Shown: positions 43,251 to 54,700 of the stretch, one piece after another | How positions within the stretch are numbered: the stretch's first letter is position 1 | How the letters are laid out: each line of letters begins with the position of its first letter | From: Carettochelys insculpta | Lineage: Eukaryota; Chordata; Testudines; Carettochelyidae | Length of the DNA stretch: 64,000 bases | Assembly (NCBI RefSeq): GCF_033958435.1 | Contig: NC_134138.1 | Location: forward strand, 271,847,798-271,911,797 | Direction: 5' to 3' | The notes under the pieces: generated by a model | Seen by the model: the letters and a program-made list of their open reading frames with translations, nothing else | Databases searched by the model: none | What the model was told of the DNA's origin: nothing | Position numbers and translations under genes: made by a program

Positions 43251-45690
43251 CTAATAACATCACATCGTGGGTTGCCATAACATATATATTCATACAAGTC
43301 AAAAAACAGGAGGCAGACACTTCACACTCAGTTCCATTTTCTTAACTCAGAAAATATTGCTAAGGCAAGGCATGGGTGGACTGGAGAGGGATGCAAATTT
43401 ACATATGACTCTGAAAACTACTATATTGTCACTAACTGATCTACAATTGCAATATATTTTATACATTCCTGGCACAGCTACTAACAAACACACATCCTTT
43501 CCATTAGGATGGCATTGTCTCAAAGTTTAAGGTATATGTTGATGACTATTCTCCATAGAGAAGTATGGCAAATCTTTGGTTTCTTTCATGTAGAGGGAAA
43601 TCCTGATAGCAAATTCTAGACCACAGCCTGATTGACTGGGCCAGATGTTGCATATCTCCAACTCAACAAGAGCTGAGTTGGGGTATGAAGGTACAGCAAA
43701 AAGATCATCCATGTGGTGAAGTTTTATGGAGCTGATCTTGCAATCATGTATATAATTTTTGCTATGTCCATCCCTCTCTCTGGCTGGGCAAAGTTCTACC
43801 ATATTCTCCCTCCCCACACACCGTTCCAACCCCTGCCCCTCCTGCAGCCAGTATGGGGCCTGGCCTGGTCCCCCAGTGTACATCCCTACCAACCACACCA
43901 TGCCAGCCTCAGACCCTTCCTCAGCCAGTGCAGGGCCTGGCCCAGCCCTCCAAAGAAGTCTTGCTGAATCAAGCCAACCCCACCCCTCCCCTGGCCAGCA
44001 CAAGACCCAGACCTTGCAGTTCAGATGTGTATTACATGCTTCTGTCTAGAACTTTCTTCCAACCCAGCTTCTGCTTGCAAGCAGAACTGCAACTGGGCCT
44101 TTAGTGTGACCTAAAGACTCTAGATTAGTCTGGTATCTTCTAGAAGTGCTTTCCAAAGCCAGCTCTCCTAGCTGCAGAGGCCTTACCTTTGGCTCTCATG
44201 TGGTCCTTTGACTCTCATCTTTGCCTTTCTGATCTGCATTTTTCCAAAGGTATTGAGTTCTCTTGGAAGTTAAGTGTATACAGTGTAGCTGTGATGTGGT
44301 CATGTAAAGAAAGGTTTGCAGACCTGGGCCCGCAGACATGACCTTTTAGGAAGGAACAAAACTGCCTATGGTAAATAGTGTGTGTTGTGCTAATTACCAA
44401 CAGGGTTGGGGTGTGAACTGGAAGTGTTAGTTATATTGCCAAAGGAAAATAAGTCTTGTGGGGTAAAAAATCTGCAAGAAAGTGAATTGACAAATGAAAG
44501 TCAAAAGGAGGCTCATTTTCATGAGCCAGAGAATATGCACAGTGTGAGACAATAGGGAGGTAGGCACATGCCCTGGAATTACAGCCATCTTTTAGATTCA
44601 TCATTACATCAGAGAGCAGTGATGGCAATGATCTCCAGACCTACGAAAGAGGAGGCAGCGAATAGCAATTTTCATCAGTCAGTGGTATGATAAGCTTAAT
44701 TATTTTCCGTTGAATTGCAGCAGGCACTGGTCTTTTACTACTTCAGATTTCACTGACTGTATTCCCCATGGTGTCTCAGAAAACTCCATATTGTTCCATG
44801 TCACAGGGTGGAATCATAGGAACAATCCCCTCAAGATGTAGAGGAGGGAATGAAATTAAGTTTAAAATGATAAAAGAGGTGTGAGATAAATATTTCTAAG
44901 TAAACGCTGACCATTCATCCATGCATTCTGAAATTCCTTTAAGAGCACAGATGCTTGCCTGAAAACTGAATGTGATTTTAGTGTGAGAACATGTTACTTT
45001 AATACAGTGCAGTGCACTGGAAATGATTGCTGTGGTATACATCCCCACCAGAGATCAAAGGCAAAGCTACGTTGTGATCTCATGCCACCTCCAGATGAAC
45101 ACAGTAAGAAAAAAGTCTGAAAAGTTGCAATGCATTCAGATGGCAACAGCAAAGAGCTTGAGGAAATAAGTTGTTCAACATTTCAACAGAATTCTTTTCT
45201 CTAACCAGAATGCAAATTTCCAGAAAGACTACAATTTGTGAAATTCCTCACTCAAGTGAATTTAAATCAGGACTGATACAAAGGCCAACCATTGGTATAA
45301 AAATAGCATTGTTTTGCAGTTCTGCAAAGCACTCAAGTACATGTTTATGCTTTCACTTTTTGCTGAACCTGGGCCTAACTGAGAGGACAACTCAAGATTA
45401 GTGTTTCCACATCTGTTTTCAATTTTTGATGGAATAAGAGAGATCACTAGAGCTGTTGGAAAAATGGGCTTTCTTTTTCCTATGGAAAATTTCAATATAA
45501 ATGGGAACACATTTGTTTTCTTTTGGGGAAAAATGGCAAAACAAGAAATATCATGTCTAAAAATTGAAATATTTCAATTCTATAAAGACACTGTTATTTC
45601 ATGGAGTAGGAGTTTTGATGTCCCATACTCCCATTCTCCTCTACAGGCAAGGTTCCCTGAAATGATAGCATCAATTACACTCAGATCACG
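43251..45690. other. Mostly unrecognised
   Basis: 2.4 kb without a recognised element. A C-rich block at 43800-44010 repeats GCCAGT(A/G)(T/C)(G/A)GGGCCTGG loosely. The rest is AT-rich with short frames. No host exon evident. Confidence 0.4.
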
Positions 45691-45693
45691 TAT

Positions 45694-46735
45694 AGTCATA
45701 GATTATAAAGCCAGAAAGGCCCACTTTTCTTTGATCATCTGCTCTAACCTCCAGTGTAAAGCAGGCCAGAGGACTTCCCTGATTAATTGCTGTTTGAACT
45801 AGAGCATAAATTTTAGCATAACATCCAACTGTGATTTTAAAATAGCCACTGTTAGAGAACACACCACAACTCTTGGTAAGTTACTCCTGTGCTTACTTTC
45901 CCTAGCTGTTAAAAACTTGATCTTTATTTGCAATCTGAATTTGTCTTCCTTAAACTTCCAGGCCTTCAGTCTTATTCAACCTTTTCAACAATGAAGAGTC
46001 TGTTCTCAATTTTCATGTTCCAGATATAGATACTACAGGTTGAAACTCCACAGTCTGGCATCCTCGGGACCTGACTGGTGCCAAACGAAAGAATTTGCTG
46101 AGCTATGGGAGGTCAATATTGTCTAACAGCATTAATAAAATTACCACTGTTTACTGGGATCTTAGAAGACATTTAGGGTAAATTACAGTTAAATAACAGC
46201 ACAGCACACTGAGAGTCAGGAATGGTGGTTTTTAATGGGACCACAGGAAACTTGGTCATACCCATGATAAGTATACATTTGGCTAACTAAAATCATGCTG
46301 GCCCATGGGTGTTGCCAGACCAGAAAGTGCCAGACTACAGAAGTTTAACATGTAATATTCTATGATCAAGACGTCTCTTAAGATTTTGTTAAAATAGAAA
46401 GATTATGCACTTTGAGCCTATCGGTATATGATGTTTTCTAATCCTTCAATCAGTCTCCTGGGTCTTTTCTGAGTGACCTCCAATTAGTCAATATTTTCTT
46501 CTTAAGTTGTAACATAGAACTGGACATGATGTCACATAAACAGTCATGTCACCAACAGATACACAGGTGATATAACTCTCTACTTTTTCATGATAGTCCC
46601 TTGTTTACACATCCTAGAATCACAATAGTCTTTTCGGTAATAGATTTGGACTGGAAGTTCGTGTTCAGCTCATGCCTCTAGATGTACAATTTTATATTTT
46701 GTTGCATTTAAAGACACATTGTTTGCTCATGACAC
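45694..46735 (-). mobile_element. CR1 LINE fragment, antisense, split by a Tigger-like MITE
   Basis: On + the sequence reads as reversed CR1: AAAGCCAGAAAGGCCCAC, GAACTAGAGCATAAATTTTA, GTTAAAAACTTGATC, ATCTGAATTTGTCTTCC. It resumes after the MITE with TTGAGCCTATC and GGGTCTTTTCTGAGTGACC. Old and much diverged. Confidence 0.7.
46036..46352. mobile_element. Tigger/pogo-like MITE, copy 4
   Basis: 317 bp flanked by TA (46034-46035 and 46353-46354). Ends CAGGTTGAAACTCCACAGTC and, reversed, CATGTTAAACTTCTGTAGTC, both then TGGCA. Inserted into an antisense CR1. The cleanest copy of the family here. Confidence 0.85.
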
Positions 46736-47074
46736 AGATCGCTCTGTGGACATGGGGAACTCAGTGGATGTGATATAACTTGACTTTAGCAAAGCTTTTG
46801 ATGCAGTCTCCCACAACATTCTTCCCCATAAGATGAGGAAGTATGGATTGGATCCATGAACTATAAGATGGAGAGAAAGCTGGCTGGTCGGTCAGGCCCA
46901 ATGGGTAGCGGTCAACGGCTCAATATCTGGATGGCAGGCAGTTTCAAGAGGAGTGCCCCAAGGCTCGGTTCTGGGGCCAGTGTTGTTCAACATCTTTCTT
47001 AATGACCTTTATGAGAGACTGCATTGCACCATCAGCAAGTTTGCAGATGACACTAAGGGGGAGATGCGGATACC

Positions 47075-47449
47075 TTGGTGGGTAGAGATAGGATCCAGAG
47101 TGAGCTGAATAAATTGGAAGGTTGGGTCAAATGGAATCTGATGCGGTTCAACAAGGAGAAGTGTAGAGTCCTGCACTTGGGCTGGAAGAATCCGAAGCAT
47201 TGTTATAGGCTGGGGGCTGACTGGCTAAGCAGCAGTACAGTGAAAAGGGAGCTAGGGATTATGGTGGATGAAAGGCTGGATATGAGTAAACAGTGTGCCC
47301 TTGTAACCAGGAAGGCTAAGGTCATGTTAGGGTGTATTAGGAGGAACATTTCAAGCAGATCTAGAGAAGTGGTTATTCCTCTCCATTTGGCACTGGGAGG
47401 CCACATCTGGAGTATTGTGTCCAGTTTTGGCCCCCGCCCCCCAGTATAA
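47075..47449 (+). pseudogene. CR1 reverse transcriptase fragment (thumb/C-terminal part)
   Basis: An open stretch of about 124 codons just after the catalytic KFADDTK: RIQSELNKLEGWVKWNLMRF, KCRVLHLGWKNPKHCYRLG, SSTVKRELGIMVDERLDMS, RKAKVMLGCIRRNISSRSRE. It is part of the CR1 at 46739. The frame is broken at either end. Confidence 0.8.
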
Positions 47450-47687
47450 AAATGATGTGGATGTGCTGAAGCAGGTTCAGCGGAGGGCAACAAAAATGAT
47501 TAAGGGGCTGGAGCACATGACCTATGAGGAGTGGCTGAGGGATTTGGGCTTATTTAGTTTACAGAAGAGAAGAATGAGGGATAACTTAATAGCAGCCTTC
47601 AACTTCCTGAAGGGGTGTTCTAAAGAGGATGGAGAGAAATTGTTCTCAGTGGTGTCAGATAGCAATGATCTGAAGTTACAGATAAAA

Positions 47688-48903
47688 TAAGAACATAAGA
47701 ATGGCCATACTGGGTCAGACCAAAGGTCCATCCAGCCCAGTATCCCGTCTGCCGACAGTGGCCAATGGCAGGTGCCCCAGAGAAGGAGAACAGAAGACAA
47801 TGATCAAGTGATTTATCTCCTGCCATCCATCTCCTGCCCTTGTTATGAAGGCTAGGGCACCATACTTTACCCCGGCTAATAGCCATTTATGGACCTAACC
47901 TGCAAAAATTCATCGAGCTCTTTTTTAAACCCTAATACAGTCCTGGCCTTCACAGCCTCCTCCGGCAAGGAGTTCCACAGGTTGACTGTGCACTGTGTGA
48001 AGAAAAATTTCCTTTTATTAGTTTTGAACCTACTACCCATCAATTTCATTTGGTGCCCCCTAGTTCTTGTATTATGGGAAAAGGTAAATAATTTTTCTAT
48101 ATTCACTTTCTCCACACCATTCATGATTTTATATACCTCTATCATATCGCCCCTCAATCGTCTCTTTTCCAGACTGAAAAGTCCCAGTCTCTCTAGCCTT
48201 TCCCCATATGGGACCCGTTCCAAGCCCCTAATCATCTTAGTCGCCCTTTTCTGAACCTTTTCTAATGCCAATATATCTTTTTTGAGGTGAGGAGACCACA
48301 TCTGCACGCAGTACTCAAGATGTGGGCGTACCATAGTTTTATATAGGGGAAGTATGATGTCTTTTGTCTTATTATCTATCCCTTTTTTAATAATTCCTAA
48401 CATCCCATTTGCTTTACTAACTGCCGCTGCACACTGCGTGGATGTCTTCAGAGAGCTATCCACTATAACTCCAAGATCTCTTTCCTGATCTGTTGTAGCT
48501 AAATTTGACCCCATCATGTTGTACGTGTAATTTGGGTTATTTTTTCCAATGTGCATTACTTTACACTTACCCACATTAAATTTCATTTGCCATTTTGCTG
48601 CCCAATCACTCAGTTTGCTGAGATCTTTTTGTAGTTCTTCACAATCCCTTTTGCTTTTGACTGTCCTGAACAACTTGGTGTCATCTGCAAACTTTGCCAC
48701 CTCACTGCTTACCTCATTTTCTAGATCATTGATGAACAAGTTGAACAGGATCGGTCCCAGGACTGACCCCTGGGGAACACCACTAGTTACCCGCCTCCAT
48801 TGTGAAAATTTACCATTTATTCCAACCCGTTGTTTTCTGTCTTTTAACCAGTTCCCGATCCATGAAAAGATCTTTCCTCCTATCCCATGACCGCCTAATT
48901 TAC
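47688..48903 (-). mobile_element. Young 5'-truncated CR1 (TTCTTATG-tail subfamily), antisense
   Basis: 1.2 kb, bracketed by ATAAAA (47682-47687 and 48904-48909). On - it starts inside the RT palm domain and runs uninterrupted to a TAG stop at 47876-47878, then a 3' region ending GGCCATTCTTATGTTCTTAT. The uninterrupted reading frame contrasts with every other CR1 in the window and marks this as the youngest. Confidence 0.92.
47876..48903 (-). CDS. CR1 reverse transcriptase, C-terminal part, open frame (5'-truncated)
   Basis: Encodes the last 340 or so residues of the CR1 ORF2 protein, the enzyme that nicks target DNA and reverse transcribes CR1 RNA. The endonuclease domain and the RT fingers are missing because the copy is 5'-truncated. 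Visible: [16 protein letters not shown], the [20 protein letters not shown] motif, the catalytic KFADDTKLF (Asp pair codons at 48680-48685), [69 protein letters not shown] and the C-terminal [20 protein letters not shown]. The frame extends upstream to 48970 only because the older CR1's sequence happens to be open there. No promoter or start is expected, so it should not be expressed as a functional enzyme. Confidence 0.9.
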
Positions 48904-49140
48904 ATAAAAGAGGGTGAGGAGTAGGTTGGATATTAGGAAATACTACTTCACCAGGAGGGTGATGAAGCACTGAAATGTGTTGCCTAGACAGGTGGTGGAT
49001 TCTCCATCCCTCGAGGTTTTTAAGTACCAGCTTGACAAGGTCCTGGGCTGAATGATTTAGTTGGGGTTGATCCTGCTTGAAGCAGGGGGTTAGACTAGAA
49101 GACCTCCTAAGGTCCCTTTCAGCCCTGTGATTCTATGATT

Positions 49141-50269
49141 CAGCAACCTGCCCTCTTCATTGTTTGCTGTGTTTCCTGTGCAGCCATGGGGACTAGAAAC
49201 ATAGCGTCAGCAGGTGAGTTCCAGAAGCTGATGTGGTCATTAAAGGGTGTTTGGTCCCAATGCTTTACTCCACTGATGGCCAGTTCATCTGATTGTCAAA
49301 CTTCTGCGTATGTGAGACACTGGAAATGGTCAAATGGAACAAAATACCTTCAGCATTGGCACTTAAAAGAAACATAGCATATGACTGAGGAATGGTGAGT
49401 TTCCTTTCGCATGCCAAGAAAACAAGTGCTCTTCTTCATCTCAGATACAACGTGCTCCCATAATATTTTCCATGGCCTGTGACTTGTTAGAACTGTTAAC
49501 ACTCATGACTCAGCACTGTGATCGCTGCATATTTCACACATCTGCCCTCTAACAGGATGATTTGATATGTTTATCCAACATGTTTTGCTGTAGAACTATG
49601 CACAATTTGTTCTTTTCTCTGCCTAGCAGAATTCTTTATTAGCGGTAATTATGAATCTGTATTAGCAAATGAGTTGTAGTGTTTGCTCGTTAAATGAAAA
49701 AATAAAGGCCTCACCTCAAAACCCCAACACATTGGCAGCTCATCCACAAAGCGAGAACACGAAGCCAATTAGCTGTGTCATTTATTTGTACACTCATGTC
49801 TAGGTAGAATTCATACTGAAGCATTTTTATGGAGACAGAAATACCAGGCCACCATGCTTTCAAAACCAAGCACAGTTAAGGGGTATATTTTTAGAATGGC
49901 AGAATATTCTGAGAAAAGACAGAAGCATATTCTTTGGTTTTGTGAGCTAGCGTCACTGCTTCCAGGTTTGGACTCAACAGTAATGAATGAATATGGAGTA
50001 CCATTTGGATGCTGAGAAGTGGGTGGGTCTAAGCCCCACCCCCAGCCTAGAGGGAGGGACTACTCGACCCAGGATGTATGCAGCATAACCCTGGCTCCAC
50101 CACTAGCATTTGTTGCTGTGCTGAGATATTGAGATGCTATTCGGTGCTGCAGCTGTGGTGCAGTAGTATAAAATGCTCTTCTGGGACAGGAACAGCCATC
50201 AACAAAGCAGTATTAGCTGCAGGAGGGGCTCTGACGATGCTTTTGGAGTGGCAGCAGTTGGAAAAAAGG
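49141..50269. other. No recognisable feature
   Basis: Follows a CR1 tail; includes a GC-rich patch near 50015-50070 (GGGTGGGTCTAAGCCCCACC). No gene or element recognised. Confidence 0.4.
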
Positions 50270-50830
50270 TGTTAGAGAAAAGAGAAGGGAGGGAAAAGAA
50301 TTTTGAATTAGCTGATGAACCAGAACTGGTGTAGAAGGTGAGAACAGGAGAATGACAAGAAAGGATTCAGAAGTACAAAGAATGAAAAAAAGAGATTTCA
50401 GATCAGGAAAAGCAGAAAAAAATAGAATTGGGTAATAGAGCAGACACTGTGAGAAAAGGGAATTCAAATCTACAAAGTTACCAGCTAGACAGTATGAGAA
50501 AAAAAAAAAAAGGAAATACAACTGGTGGTAAATAAAAAAAAGGTGGAGATGGGATTGATTGAAAAGTTGTGTTACATGAAACTGATTCCCAAAAAGAAAA
50601 GGAGAAGTACAACTGAAAAAAAAAAACATCTTGAAGTTTATGAATAGAAAAAAAATAACTGTGTGAACATCTATTGAAGCTTATGGACAAATAAGGGCCA
50701 GTAGGTGAAGAAAATCTGCAGATAAAACTGGTGAAAAAGCATACAGTCTGAGGAACATGGAATGAAAGGAGCACAACATACCGAAAGAAGCAGGGAGTGT
50801 ACTTATAACCAAGTAGAAGAAAAGTTTAAT
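50270..50830 (+). other. Purine-rich strand (about 560 bp)
   Basis: The + strand is strongly enriched in A and G over the whole stretch (e.g. GAGAAAAGAGAAGGGAGGG, GAATGAAAAAAAGAG). This leaves long stop-free frames on - that encode Phe/Leu/Ser-rich sequence with no domain. I regard those frames as by-products of base composition. Origin unknown. Confidence 0.7.
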
Positions 50831-51059
50831 TCTTCTCTGAAGTGACATAGTAATGTCTTTTGTTCTTGTTAATAACAACTCATGTAGGATTAAAATTTTA
50901 AATTATCCCCTTTGTCTTGCTTTACTTCTGCTTCTCTTCATAATTAACTTAGCCCTGGTAAATGTTCATACTTCTATTAGAGGATAATTTATTTCAAGTA
51001 ACCTGGCCTCTGAAATGGGTTTCTTATGAGCAGGTGTCATTTCCAAGATTTTAAGATCA

Positions 51060-51262
51060 GAAAGGACCATGATTACTACAAAGTCTGACATCCTTCATCA
51101 CATAGGCGAGCATCATGTCCCTGACTTCTGTTTGAACAATAACATAACTTTCACAGAACTCTCAAGTCTTGATTTATAGACATCAAGTGATGGAGATTCC
51201 ACTAAACCTCTAGCTAAATCCCTCAGGTTTACTTTCACCTTTAAAAATTGTGAGTGTTGTCC
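51060..51262 (-). mobile_element. CR1 LINE fragment, antisense
   Basis: On +: CAAGATTTTAAGATCAGAAA, then AAGTCTGACATCCT, TCTTGATTTATAGACATCAA and GTGATGGAGATTCCACTAAA, typical reversed CR1 C-terminus and tail words; diverged. Confidence 0.6.
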
Positions 51263-51273
51263 TATATTCCCAC

Positions 51274-51459
51274 CAGTATTTTCCACCCATTATGCAGATA
51301 TTTTACATCCCAGTGCAGAATAATTTTTTATGTGCACCAAGGCATGTGCCAATATGCACCACCTGTAAAATGTAGTTGTGGGTACTCTACAAATCAGCTG
51401 GGTGACATTTAAATCTCTTCTGAGTGGCTGCCCAAGTGTATAACTTACAGGGAGCCCTG
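51274..51459. mobile_element. hAT-like MITE, copy 3
   Basis: Opens CAGTATTTTCCACCC and closes ACAGGGAGCCCTG. The interior GAATAATTTTTTATGTGCAC, ATCAGCTGGGTGACATTT and GGCTGCCCAAGTGTATAACT matches copies 1 and 2. Confidence 0.65.
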
Positions 51460-51822
51460 GTGTTTTATTATTGGTACATCTAGCTTCAGCTTCCAACAAT
51501 TGTATCTCGTTATGCATTTGCCGCAATAATGTTTCATTAACATTCACTCTGGGCACCAGTGATGCTCCCTGTATGGATTTGCCTTCTTTCCTCACTCCAG
51601 ACATTGTTCGTCACAGAGTGCTCATTCTGTTGGACTGTTCTGTTCTTGTTACACATGGCAAATATCACCCAATATAGCAATGGAAGCTGAAGAAGCACTT
51701 TGTAATTGGAAAACAATTTTGTTTAGGCTGATGAATAAAAAAACTGGGGCAAGTCAGGTGTCCCAATCAAAGTTACTGGGGTATCAGGGCAAAAAATGGG
51801 ACTAGAAAAAGCAAGGCATTAT
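51460..51822. other. No recognisable feature
   Basis: Nothing recognised. Confidence 0.45.
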
Positions 51823-51823
51823 G

Positions 51824-52062
51824 GGATGCGTCTACGCTGGCATTCTTCTTTTGAAGCACTAATTCCAAAAGAGCTTCTTTCGAAAGAAGAAAGCCAGCAT
51901 AGACACTGCTCTTTCAAAGATGGGTTTACTTTCTTCTTTCGAAAGAAGCTCTTTCGAAATTAGAGTAAGCAAATGAGGTGTCAAATACGCAAATTTAGAC
52001 CTAATTTGCATTTTTGATTTGCATGCCACTTTCAAAAGAGGAATGCAAATGTAGACGCATCC
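51824..52062. mobile_element. MITE with ATGCAAAT/TTTCGAAAG motifs
   Basis: Left end GGATGCGTCTACGCTGGC; reversed right end GGATGCGTCTACATTTGC. The interior has CTTCTTTCGAAAGAAGCTC, GCAAATGAGGTGTC and GACCTAATTTGCATTTTTG. Related to 10731-11141 with a shortened left arm. The 3-bp flanks do not match. Confidence 0.7.
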
Positions 52063-52165
52063 AAGGAGATGCTAAAAATAAATGTTTTGAAGAATGTGGA
52101 GATTCTGAAGGTTAAGAGGGCATGACTGGAAAAAGGAACTGGTCACTCTCCCGGCGTGACTCCGT

Positions 52166-52346
52166 CAGTGTTCCATGTAAGCCGTGCACTTGTGCAGCTG
52201 CTCAAAAGAGATTCAAATGCTGCCCAACTGATTAGCTGAGCACCCACAGATAGGTGTTTTGTTTCAGCTGGTAGTACACATATGCATGCTTCGGGGGACA
52301 TAAAATTTATCCTGCACATGGATGGAAATGATTAGCGGGAACACTG
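52166..52346. mobile_element. hAT-like MITE, copy 4 (reverse)
   Basis: Ends CAGTGTTCC and GGGAACACTG. The interior, reversed, matches copies 1-3 (GCTGCCCAACTGATTAGCTG). No clear 8-bp duplication. Confidence 0.7.
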
Positions 52347-53407
52347 GAACCAGTATGACTCTGAGCCTGGGTTCTATTTAATCTATCCTTTCCTGTGAAG
52401 GGTGCTGCCAGGGCAACACATTAAGCAATTCAACTTGCAGATATATATTTTCTTCTTCCCTGCAATTTACAGATGCCCCTTTTTCTTTTACAAATAATTT
52501 GTCTTACAGAAGAGCAAAGACAAAGGAGCGGCATGCAGCGGGAACAGCAGCTGCTTTTTCACTAGCAACCCAGGTTTAGAAAGCTGAGGCTTTTTCTAGG
52601 GGAAGGCAGGGACAGCAAACCTTCAAAGTGCTTTCAACTTTATGTGTCTAATTCTTTTTCTCCACTAAGGGCCATTACCCTCCAAGCCATCTCCACCACT
52701 ACAGTAAGTGCACAGGCTTATTTTTAAGATGTCCTTGTCATTTTCACACTCTCCGTGTGACACAGGAAAAACAATTTGCTTCTTTGCTTTTAGATGTCAA
52801 CACATCCTTCCCATCTGTCTCCGTAAGTGGTGGTAAATGAAGAGGGAGGGCAGAGTGCCAGCATTATGTAGCTATACAATTTCTAAATTTGAGCAAGTTC
52901 ACTGCTCAAAATGAGGAGACCAATGACACTGGCTTTAGCTACGCACAATATCTGACAGAGTTGTGCTTCCCCATGCAGCTTTCTCTGTCGAGTGCCTCAC
53001 CAAGGAGGGAGCAGTTGAACTTCTGCAGACTTGAATTTTATTCCTTCTCCTCAAATAACAAGTGCTAAACTTGTTACCTTATTGCTGCCATATTAGGAAG
53101 TGAAATACCGCAGCAATTTCATTACCTTGGCCTCATCAATCACTCCTTCTTGCAGCCTTTTTCACAAGCCCATGTGTAACAAGACAGCCATCCCCTTTTC
53201 AGCTCGTTTAATCGCTGCCCCGTCACATCTGGTTCAGATGTAGGACTGTAATAGAAGAAGACCCAGCAGTGTGCGGCTCACTGAGGAGCAGTGTGCACCG
53301 ATTGCTTCTTGAGAGGTCCAGGGGTTTCCTGGGACTGGTGAGGATCCCTGCAGCCAAGAGAACTATTCACAGACTCTAGTGAGAGAGAGCTAGAGAAATG
53401 TTTCTGA
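52347..53407. other. Single-copy-looking region, no element recognised
   Basis: 1 kb without repeat ends, SINE boxes or CR1 words, and not clearly low-complexity. Contains AT-rich/GC-balanced stretches such as GCTCGTTTAATCGCTGCCCC near 53200. Could include conserved non-coding sequence; this cannot be judged from one genome. Confidence 0.35.
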
Positions 53408-53703
53408 GGTCAGGTCTACTCTCGGAGGTAAAATTGATTTTAGATATGCAAATCCAGCTATGAGAATTGCTTAGCTGGAGTCGATGTCTCTAAAATCGTT
53501 TTATGATGCCTTCTATATAGTGGGACTTTGATGGGAGAAATTCTCCCATCAGCTTCCCCTATGCTTCACATCTGCCAAGGGTACCAAGGTCAACAGTGGC
53601 ACCATGACAGTTCAATTTAACGCATCCCCAGTAGGCATGCTAAATCCATCCCCAATAGATTGACCTCCAGCATGTTGATCTTTCCGTAAGTGTAGACGTA
53701 CCC
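53408..53703. mobile_element. GTACCC-ended MITE
   Basis: Right end reversed is GGGTACGTCTACACTTACGG; the left end GGTCAGGTCTACTCTCGG is its degenerate partner. Arms contain GATTTTAGATA facing TCTCTAAAATC, and GATGGGAGAA facing TTCTCCCATC. About 296 bp. Confidence 0.6.
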
Positions 53704-53794
53704 AGACAAAGCCCTATAGCCAAAGGAAAAACAGGTTCTCACTCTTATACCACATTGTCATAGATCCACACAGAAACAAAGACCATGGCCTAGA

Positions 53795-54700
53795 TTGAAA
53801 ATCTAGAAAATATGGTTTGTGAGGGAAGATTGAAAGAACTGGGTTTGTTTATTCTAGGAAAGAGAAGACTGAGAGGGGACATGATAACAGCTTTTAAGTA
53901 CCTAACAGGTTGTTACAAGGAGAAGGGAGATAAATTATTCTCTTTAACCTTTGAGGGTAAGACAAAAAGCGATGGGTTTAAATTGCAGCAAGGGAGGTTT
54001 GGAATGGGCATTAGGAAAAACTTGCGAACTGTCAAGGGCTGTTTCTGCACAGGCCACTGCTTTCGGAAGTGGCATGCTAATACAGGGAGCACAATATGCT
54101 AATGAGGCATGGATGCAAATTCCCTGTGCCGCATTAGCATAACATCACGTAATCTGGAGTCCAGAAGATGTTCTTCCAGGCTCCAAAATGCCATGGGGAA
54201 ATGTGGCCCGGGGGGGTGGGGCAGCTTCCAGAAGGAAGTCTTTCTTCCGGAGGCCCCTTCTTCATGAAAATTTTTGGGAAGAAGGGGCCTCCGGAAGGAG
54301 GACTTACTTCCAGAAGCCCCCACCCCTCGGGGTCATGCTTCTACACCGCATTTTGGAGTCTGGAAGAACGGTCTTCTGGACTCCAAATCACGTGACATTA
54401 TGCTCATGAGGCATGGGGAGTTTGCCTCTGCGCCTCACTAGCATCTTTCGCTCCCTGTATAAGCATGCCACTTCCAAAGGAAGTGGCCTGTGTAGAAACG
54501 GCCAAGGTGAGTACGCATTTGAATAAATTACCTAGAGAGCTTGTGTAATCTCCATCACTGGAGATATTTAAGAGCAGATTTGATAACATCTGACAGGGAT
54601 GATCTAGATAGTGCTTGGTCCTGCCTTGAATACAGGGGACTGGACTCGATGACCCCTTGAGGTTCCTTCCACTTCTAGAATTCTATCATTCTGTGATCAT
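53795..54700 (+). mobile_element. CR1 LINE 3' fragment, sense, split by a palindromic MITE
   Basis: Parts 53795-54036 and 54504-54700. Protein words: YEGRLKELGLFILGKRRLRG, ITAFKYLTGCYKEKGDKLFS. Tail GGATGATCTAGATAGTGCTT, then GGACTGGACTCGATGACC. A CR1 subfamily distinct from that at 38400. Confidence 0.82.
54037..54503. mobile_element. 467-bp palindromic MITE, copy 2
   Basis: Flanked by AAG (54034-54036 and 54504-54506). Left end GGCTGTTTCTGCACAGGCC; reversed right end GGCCGTTTCTACACAGGCC. Same palindromic layout as the copy at 38712, with centre CATGAAAATTTTTGGG. Inserted in a CR1 at a position very close to that used at 38712. Confidence 0.92.

Larger units (their letters stand above)
46739..49140 (+). 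mobile_element. CR1 LINE, sense, with RT, split by a younger antisense CR1
   Basis: Parts 46739-47687 and 48904-49140. Protein words in order: [46 protein letters not shown] (catalytic Asp pair intact, 47039-47056), CRVLHLGWKNPKHCY, RATKMIKGLEHMTYEEWLRD, IAAFNFLKGCSKEDGEKLFS. Tail GGTTGATCCTGCTTGAAGCA, then CTGTGATTCTATGATTC. Stops occur, e.g. after GATCCA near 46858. Closest relative here is the CR1 at 34067. Confidence 0.9.

Noticed and set aside
43713..44104. Proline-rich frames on +
   Set aside because: They come from a C-rich, loosely repeated block and have no recognisable domain.
50213..50878. Membrane-protein-like frames on - (Phe/Leu/Ser-rich)
   Set aside because: Explained by the purine bias of the + strand; no domain, start context or splice logic.
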